In this document: piece by piece, positions 17,241-23,639 of the stretch
Layout: each line of letters begins with the position of its first letter
How positions within the stretch are numbered: position 1 is the stretch's first letter
From: Pholiota molesta
Taxonomy: Eukaryota > Basidiomycota > Agaricomycetes > Agaricales > Strophariaceae
Direction of reading: 5' to 3'
Assembly: GCA_014925825.1 (NCBI GenBank)
Contig: JACGCK010000445.1
Coordinates: 1-23,639 of the forward strand
DNA length: 23,639 nt
Position numbers and translations under genes: made by a program
Notes under the pieces: generated by a model
Told to the model about the DNA's origin: nothing
Databases searched by the model: none
What the model saw: the letters and a program-made list of their open reading frames with translations, nothing else

Positions 17241-20200
17241 TCAAACGGCACTTCTCTGGTCCATCTCCACAGGCAGTTGACTGTACCCGTACTCATCCTG
17301 CCTGCTTGGGCTGAAGAGTGCCCGAAGACGGGCGGTGTCGAGGACGCTAGCGGCGCTATCCAAAAACATGCCTGTCCAGCCCGCGCCACTGTACAGGGCG
17401 CTCGGCGTCGGCGCGAGTGCAATCGCACCCTCAGCAGGAAGAACGCTGTCCGCCGGCCGCTTCCACCATTTCAACGTGAGCGACGAGCACACCACACTGA
17501 CGGAAGAGAAAGCCATTGCCGCGCCAGCGAGCATGGGGTGCATGTACAGCCCGAAGGGAAGGAAGAAGCCCATGGCGAGTGGGATGCCGAGGACGTTGTA
17601 GATGCATGCCCAGACGAGATTGCGCCGGATAACGGAGAAAATCTTTCGCGAGAGGTGCAGCGCGGCAACGACGTCCAGAAGATCTGAGCGCATGAGGACA
17701 ATGTCGGCGGCTTCGATAGCCACGGATGTGCCCGAGGACAGTGCAATGCCAACTGTGGCTGCTACCAGAGCAGGAGAGTCATTTATACCGTCTCCAACCT
17801 AGGAAGGCAAGCGGAATAAAAACCAGAAAAAATCAGTATCTAACAAAAAATAAATCACGAGAGACGTACCATCGCGACACCACCAAGATTTGCCGCCATC
17901 AACTCAGTCACCATCGCAGCTTTGCCTTGAGGACTCATACCAGCCCATACATGTTCAGGTCTGATCCCAACTTGTTTCGCAATAGCCACTGCCGTCGTCT
18001 TTCCATCACCAGTCATCATGTTAACCTCGATGCCCATCTTCTGTAGCGCTAAGATCGCCTGTCGACTTGAAGGTTTGGGTGCATCCGCCAAAGAGACAGC
18101 GAGAAGCGGCTTTGGGTGAGCGGCCTTGCCAGAACCATTCAACAGAGATACAAAGATGATTGTGCGCCCGATCTTCGTTTCCTGCTCCTCGTATTCGGCC
18201 AATGGAGTCGGGATATAATATTCTTCGTTATCCCCGTCCAGGATGCTGCCAGCTCCGCTGAGAGTGACAAAGCGAGCACTTCCGATAAGCATGGTATGCG
18301 TCTTCCCATTGCACTGAATTTTAGCCTTGACGCCCTGTCCTGGAACGCTCTCGAATTCCTCGACTACCGCTTCAGGTCCTGATGTTCCCATAAGCTCTTT
18401 GCCATATGTCGCGATGGCTTTCGCAAGAGGATGCTCCGATCGCGCTTCCGTGGCGCTAACCAAGGCCACAATGTCCCTGCGGGTGGTCACGCCATCAGCA
18501 CATAATCCCTCCAACCCAGTGTCGCCCGCGTATAGTTCCCTATTGGCGATCAGACCTTGTTGCTGATTGGAGACCCAATGCATGCCCATAACGGTCAGCT
18601 TGCCTATGGTTACCGTGCCCGTCTTGTCGAGGACGACTCTACGTATGCTCTTGCTCGCTTCCAGCGCTCGCCCGCCTTTAATGAGGATTCCGTTCTGCGC
18701 GCCGATGCCAGTACCGACCATGATCGCCGTCGGCGTAGCCAGGCCCAACGCGCATGGACAGGCGACAACGATGACTGAGATGCACATCTGGAGACACACG
18801 GAGAGCTTGTTTGATCCATGGAACATGGCCGGTAACGAGTCGTCCGCGATGATCGTGCTCAGCAGTCCCCAAACAACGAGCGTCAGCGCCGAAAGGCTGA
18901 TCACCGTAGGTACGAAGTAGCCGGCGACTCTATCAGCAAACGCTTGGATTGGGGCCTTCGATGTCTGTGCATCCTCGACAAGTCGGACGATTTGGGAAAG
19001 TGCTGTATCTTTGCCGGCGCGAGTGACTGTCATGTCGAAGGTACCGAGACCGTTGACTGTACCTCCAATGACCAAATCACCGACCAACTTCATCACCGGT
19101 AGTGCTTCACCCGTAATAGCGCTTTCGTCGATACTAGAAGAACCTTTAACCACTGTGCCATCGGCGGGGACCTTGTCGCCAGGGACGATCTTAACTATAT
19201 CTCCCACTTCCAACAACTCGGTAGCAATCTTCTTCTCTTGTGTGCATGCCGGAGCATCGGTGTAGATTATGGCCATGGAAGGGGCGAGTGCCATCAAGTC
19301 GGTAAGAGCCGCACTAGTCTTTCCTTTTGCCTTGTTTTCAAGGTAACGTCCGAGGGAAACAAACATGAACAACATCGTGCTGGTCTCGAAAAAGAGGCGA
19401 GGTCGATAACCCGGTGTGGTGTCGAACATGGCTTCAATCATGAGGAATACTGAATAGAAATAAGCCGCGGATGTACCCAGAACAATGAGCACATCCATAG
19501 TTGCAGAGCCATGTTTGAGAGACTTGTACGCGTTGCGATAAAATCGATACCCAATCCAAAATTGCGCGGGTGTAGTGATAATAAGCGACAACACGTCGCC
19601 GAGATAGATAGAGCTGAAAAAGCGATATGCTAGAACGTCTTTGACGCCAGGGACACTGGGGCCAACCATATGGAGGAAAAAGCCAGGAACAGCGAAGACA
19701 AGACTCCAAATAAATCGTGAACGCCATTCAAGGATCTCTTTCATCCGGGTAAGTGATTGGAGTTGGGTTCCATCTTGTTGGTCTGAAAGGAGGGCATCAA
19801 AGCCCATATCCTCGATATGCCCGATAATCTCGCGGGGAGAGATGATGGCTCGATCGAAGTGGACCGTGCATGTTTCTGTTGCGAGAGCTACCGAGACGCT
19901 CGTAATTCCTGGTACAGCTGAGAGACCCGTCTCCACTGTGTTCGTACATGATGCACATGTCATCCCATATATTCGAAGCTGGACGACATCGGCACGAGTG
20001 GGAGGGATCCAACTTGCATCAAATCCAATATCAGAGATTTCCTGAGCCAATGTCAGCGGGAGAGGTATGCGCTGACGAACAACATACGTTGACGAGTTTC
20101 TCCACGTTCCAATGTTCAGGCTCGAACTCAACGACAGCACGCTCTGCTAAGAGCGCAACCTTTATTGAGTGGATACCCTTTTGGTCTCTAAGCATACCCT

Positions 20201-20792
20201 CAATGGCCTGAAAACCGTCAAAAAGGAATGTATGGACAAGCTTAATATACACACCTCTACACAAGACCCGCAAGTCATCCCCTGCACCCGCAGCTCGCAC
20301 TTTTCAGACCGTGGTAATGGCTGTCGTATTGAAATGTGGCTTGCATCGAAACCAATATCAGATATTTCCTACCCATTGACGTTAGCACAGGTGGTGAAAG
20401 AGCAGTATGCTACATACACTGATGAGTTTATCCTCGGTCCAAAGGTGGGGATCGTAGTCGATAACTGCCCGCTCTGTCAGCAGTGCGACTTTGATTGAAC
20501 GAATGCCTTTCTGATCTCTAAGCATGCCCTCGATGGCCTAGCAGTAGATTTAGATCAAGCAAGAGCGATTACGATAGATGTATACCTCCACACACGACCC
20601 GCAAGTCATCCCTTCAACTCGTAGCTCGCATCTCTCCGACCCAAGAGGAACCTGTTGGGCGAATTCGTGCTCCTTGTCGGTGTAGGCTAATAGTGGTTCC
20701 GACGAGGACATTGGGAATTGACTTGTCGATGCCGGGGCAAAGGAAGCGGACAACGGCGACTTCTCCCAAAGGTTGTTTATAAAGGTGGTCAT
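17241..20792 (-). CDS. CCC2: Copper-transporting P-type ATPase (CCC2/ATP7 type), three HMA domains
   Basis: This pump moves Cu(I) from the cytosol into the secretory pathway (trans-Golgi in CCC2/ATP7 proteins), where it loads multicopper oxidases. Six exons: 20792-20586, 20537-20418, 20368-20255, 20207-20088, 20041-17870, 17798-17241, giving 1096 aa with no frame break. Three metal-binding domains: GMTCGSC (C64, C67), GMTCGSC (C142, C145) and GMTCASC (C216, C219). Core motifs: TGE at 497-499, the copper-type CPC at 615-617, DKTGT with phospho-Asp D659, SEHP with H724, and GDGINDSP starting at G913. The last exon adds the final membrane helices ([16 protein letters not shown]) and a cytosolic tail. 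The start is the first ATG in the frame, with an A at -3. HMA1 and HMA2 share intron positions. It is close to the usual length for fungal CCC2 proteins. Confidence 0.95.
20255..20624 (-). repeat. Duplicated HMA copper-binding module within the ATPase gene
   Basis: The segment GMTCGSCVE + intron + 120-nt exon + intron + [10 protein letters not shown] occurs twice in a row, as HMA1 here and HMA2 at 20041-20290. The central exons (20537-20418 and 20207-20088) are both exactly 120 nt and encode [12 protein letters not shown](R/H)SIKVALL(T/A)ERAV. Introns sit at identical codon positions. The third HMA has a different sequence and no introns. Confidence 0.75.
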
Positions 20793-21915
20793 CTTGGCCT
20801 GCGTAAGGAGGGTTATACTTAAGGCCGGATTAACGGTGAGAAACGGAGGTGTCAAGGTCTGGCGGGATTAGTAAGGTGAATTGCCAGGTGATTCTTCCGA
20901 GAAAGAGGGGACGTGATTACTGGAGGAGAAAATTTAGATGAACTAGATATCGATGCGCCTGCGCGGAAGAAATGAGAGACGAGAAGAAGGCTTGACGTTG
21001 TCGTCCGGCTCGTCGTACACCGCAAACACGCACTGAGTAGTAAGCGATCTGTCACCGGAGTGACATCAATTGTTCGTTCTATTTTTGGACCTCGCATTGA
21101 CTGCGCCAAACTTGACCTCCACGTATACATACACTGCCCAGTTAATTAGAGCAAAAGCACAGCTCGTAATCATTTCTGTACCTACGCGAGTATCCTCTTA
21201 TTATGCATCCGAAGGTCGGGCTCGGAATCTTGGGGCTGCCCTCTGAGCCTCTGAGTTATAGTGGAAAACACCTTGGAATATTCAGGGAATATTACAAGAT
21301 CACTACCCAGTCGCCACCATTTGCGCGCCTTGAGTCAACAACCGCGGTTGTTTATGCATAATAAATTTATTAAATAATAGAGAACGCAGGCGCGTGCTGA
21401 AATCTTTTCATAGGAATCTTGGACTTACTTATCTGGACGCAAAACAGTAAAACGGTCGGCTTGGATTCAGATGTTGCTTTAATGTTCAAACTATTCCAAA
21501 AAAAAGACCGAGACAGGCACCGGACCTGCAGTTTCCTAATACCTTTATGTCGTGGTCAGACACGATGCCATTTGCCACGGCCATGAAGTTTGAAAGTAGG
21601 ATGGGGCCAGTAGGCCCAAGTGTTTAGGCGCCTATCACTGAGTAGTGCGTCACATCAGGTCACATCCCTCCTCTCGCCGTCTCAGCGCGACTCGTAGGGA
21701 AGAATCTTTCAACCTACTTATTTCAAAATGGCCTCGAGCCATAGACGTCAAGCATTGAACCTGATCTATCTTATGCGGAAGTACATTCGAGGAACAAGAT
21801 ACTAATGATTGTAGAAAATTCAAGGCATTGAATTTAACAATATGTAAGTTTCTTCTGCTGTAGCAAAATGTCGGCTGCAATCCAACAACTAGGACAAATC
21901 CTGTAAAAAATTACG
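20793..21915. promoter_or_regulatory. Upstream region of the copper ATPase gene
   Basis: About 1.1 kb between the ATPase start and the P450 stop, both on minus. It must hold the ATPase promoter and the P450 3' end. On the minus strand, TTTTGCTCT near 21150 matches seven of eight bases of the copper-response element TTTGCTCA of yeast Mac1; whether basidiomycete copper regulators read it is unknown. Also seen: a perfect palindrome TAGGCGCCTA (21625-21634) and a tandem GTCACATC with a 10-nt period (21649-21666). No gene is supported. Confidence 0.35.
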
Positions 21916-23601
21916 TTACAACACTCGTTCGACAATTAATGGCAGCTGGGGAACTGTTTTCGTGCTACCAACAACCACCGGTGTCGTGATTCCAGTCATT
22001 TGCCAGAATATTTCATGCTTGGACGGAGTGAACTTGAAGGACTCAACCAGGAGCACAGCACCACTTCTATAGTGGATCGTCAGTATCTAAATATAGTAGG
22101 CTGCGAGTAAAGAAACGCACTCATTTCTAGCTGCGAAAACTTAAAACCACTAAAAAATTTGAACATTTTAGTCCGCCGAACAACGATAAAAGAGATACTG
22201 ACATGCACGCCCTTCCTCCTCCAATAAATGTCATACTATGATAGGAAACAAACAACTCAATTCACACTCCAATAATATGTCAGACGTAGAATAACTCACA
22301 GATTCGAATAGATTCCTGGAAGATGAGCGGCAGAAACGGCATCTGGAAGAGGATTAAGCCACCTTTCAGGCTTCCATTCAAGAACATCCGGTCCCCAAAG
22401 TTCGGCATTAGTGTTGGAAGCAAGCAGACCAACGGTAACCCTTGTGTTCTTAGGGACAAAAATTTCTTTTACTTCTTGACCGTTCACTCCTTTGATTGGG
22501 GTAAAGAGGGGAATGACAACGTCTTGTCGAGCTCTTCTCATAGAAGTGAATGTTAGATGCACAGATGGACGTTTTGAAAATATGATAACGTACACTCTTC
22601 TCGCCATATTGACCGGGGAATGTCTATACGAAGGGGTGTTAGATAATGTAGAAACGGCTCATCCGAGGACATACAATCGTAGAGTTTCTCGACAGATTGC
22701 GTCAAGATATGGCAGCGAGACAATCTTGTCATATGGCAGTTCACCACCCTCTAATTCTTTTGCTTCCTTAATTTTGCCCTCAATTTGTCTTGCACATCTT
22801 GATGAATGGCCATGAGATATAGCAAGCGTGCAAGAGCACTGGTTGTTGTGTCCATAGCGGCGAATATCAGAGACCTTGGTGAAATAAATTAGTTCATTAC
22901 TAGTACAACAGACTCGACATATATCATTATGGGACTTACGACATTTGACCTATGAGCTCTTCTTGTGTTAAGCTCTCTTCCTTCGACGCGGACATATTCG
23001 CCTTCACTAGAAATATGGATAAGCGTCGGATCATGTGCGGAAACGAAAGCCGCCTACTCAAAACGCTCATAATGTCCTTGCCTCTTCCAATCTGATTTGC
23101 TACCGCTTCATCTCCATCCGCCAAAGCTGCCTTCTTCGATTCAAAGATTTCAACAGAAGTCTTATAGAGGACGTCCACGATATCCCGAACTTCATGGGCA
23201 TTCTTCCAAGGAAGGGTGTCGATCACCCAGCGTCGGAACCAGGCTGGCCCAATAGTCGAGAGTGTAGGCATCAAGTAAGTATTGGTGTACCGCAGTTTCG
23301 ACAGCGTAGGTCTATAAGAGGTCACTGGTCAGCAATTTGCAAGCATCTGGCATTGATGTAAAAAAGGCGGACATGAGGGCCTTCGCCGCAGCGCTGAAAG
23401 GATGTGGGACACTCTCTTCAGTCAAGCCGTCAAAGGAATATCCAAGTCCGCTTTGACCTATTAATTCCAAGGCAGTGCGTGTCATCCATGATAACACTTC
23501 GACCTTGGAACAGAAAATAAATGCTCTGTTGGTTTTGTTTATTTGATTCAGCCTACCTCTTGAGGACCATCTTTCAATTTATGCCTGAAGGTATCGCGAA
23601 G
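21916..23601 (-). CDS. Cytochrome P450, partial at the right edge, two frame breaks
   Basis: A heme-thiolate monooxygenase of a fungal type; the substrate is unknown. The gene enters from beyond the right edge, so the membrane anchor and start are missing. Visible exons (minus): 23601-23557, 23503-23373, 23311-23058, 23006-22940, 22874-22675, 22623-22594, 22536-22300, 22235-22203, 22149-22121, 22066-21916. Motifs in order: helix-C region RDTFRHKLKDGPQE, SWMTRTALELIGQSGLG, I-helix FAAMDTTTS, ExxR as ETLR, PERW, and the heme loop FIGGGRACIG with the proximal Cys just before a splice junction. The end is TAA 21916-21918. Two exons are one base short for phase: 22675-22874, near 22760 between DKLR and EAKELEGGELPYD, and the last exon near 22052-22060, before LVESFKFTPSK. 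All other junctions are in phase. I do not assign a CYP family. Confidence 0.88.
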
Positions 23602-23639
23602 CTATCCTCACATATGAGAAACATGATCAGAATATAAAT

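Noticed and set aside
17277..17687. A 136-codon plus-strand frame over the end of the copper ATPase
   Set aside because: It is a shadow of the conserved minus-strand ATPase exon, which carries recognised motifs.
2772..20792. A metal-homeostasis gene cluster linking Grx5 and the copper ATPase
   Set aside because: They lie about 14 kb apart with unrelated genes between, and no shared regulatory motif is visible.
1..23639. CRISPR array, transposon, rRNA or tRNA genes
   Set aside because: No regularly spaced repeats, terminal inverted repeats with a transposase, or cloverleaf-like sequences were found by eye.

Overview
The window looks like nuclear DNA of a filamentous basidiomycete, most likely an Agaricomycete. 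Genes are split by many short GT..AG introns (about 46-70 nt, many with a CTAAC/CTGAC-like branch site). Several products belong to families typical of mushrooms: a DUF6533 seven-helix protein, a DUF6699-like protein, a CE9-annotated double amidohydrolase and a fungal P450. I see no bacterial operon, CRISPR array, transposon, rRNA or tRNA.

Layout, left to right. About 98-712 (-): a doubtful Cys-rich exon. 1178-2493 (+): a DUF6699-like gene. 2772-3508 (-): a Grx5-type monothiol glutaredoxin. It shares a 215-bp divergent promoter with 3724-4622 (+), a short-chain dehydrogenase of the HSD10 type. 4908 to about 5600 (+): an unknown Gln-rich protein. 6179-7756 (+): the DUF6533 membrane protein (13 exons, 296 aa). 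8380-12060 (+): the membrane-anchored two-domain amidohydrolase (16 exons, 935 aa). 12247 to about 12846 (-): an unknown gene readable only across frame breaks. 14104-14973 (+): an intronless, GC-rich low-complexity protein. 16089-16725 or 16781 (+): a small probable mitochondrial protein with a 12-nt microexon. 17241-20792 (-): a CCC2/ATP7-type copper-transporting P-type ATPase with three heavy-metal domains (1096 aa). 21916 to past 23601 (-): a cytochrome P450 cut by the right edge.

The most striking pattern is the distribution of frame breaks. Five genes (DUF6699-like, Grx5, SDR, the unknown 12.3-kb gene, P450) carry about 16 or more single-base indels, mostly deletions. Family residues, splice sites and codons are otherwise preserved, and I see no clear nonsense substitution. 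The DUF6533 gene, the amidohydrolase, the 14.1-kb gene, the mitochondrial gene and the copper ATPase (about 8.3 kb of coding sequence) show no frame break. Patchy consensus error explains this best; recent local decay remains possible.

The genes do not form an obvious pathway. Grx5 (Fe-S cluster delivery in mitochondria), the SDR (probably mitochondrial) and the copper pump are housekeeping or metal-homeostasis genes. The P450 and membrane proteins are ordinary accessory genes. I did not find a convincing new multi-gene system. The better leads are the intron-containing duplication of the copper-binding domain, the decayed second half of the amidohydrolase, the microexons and the clustered indels.
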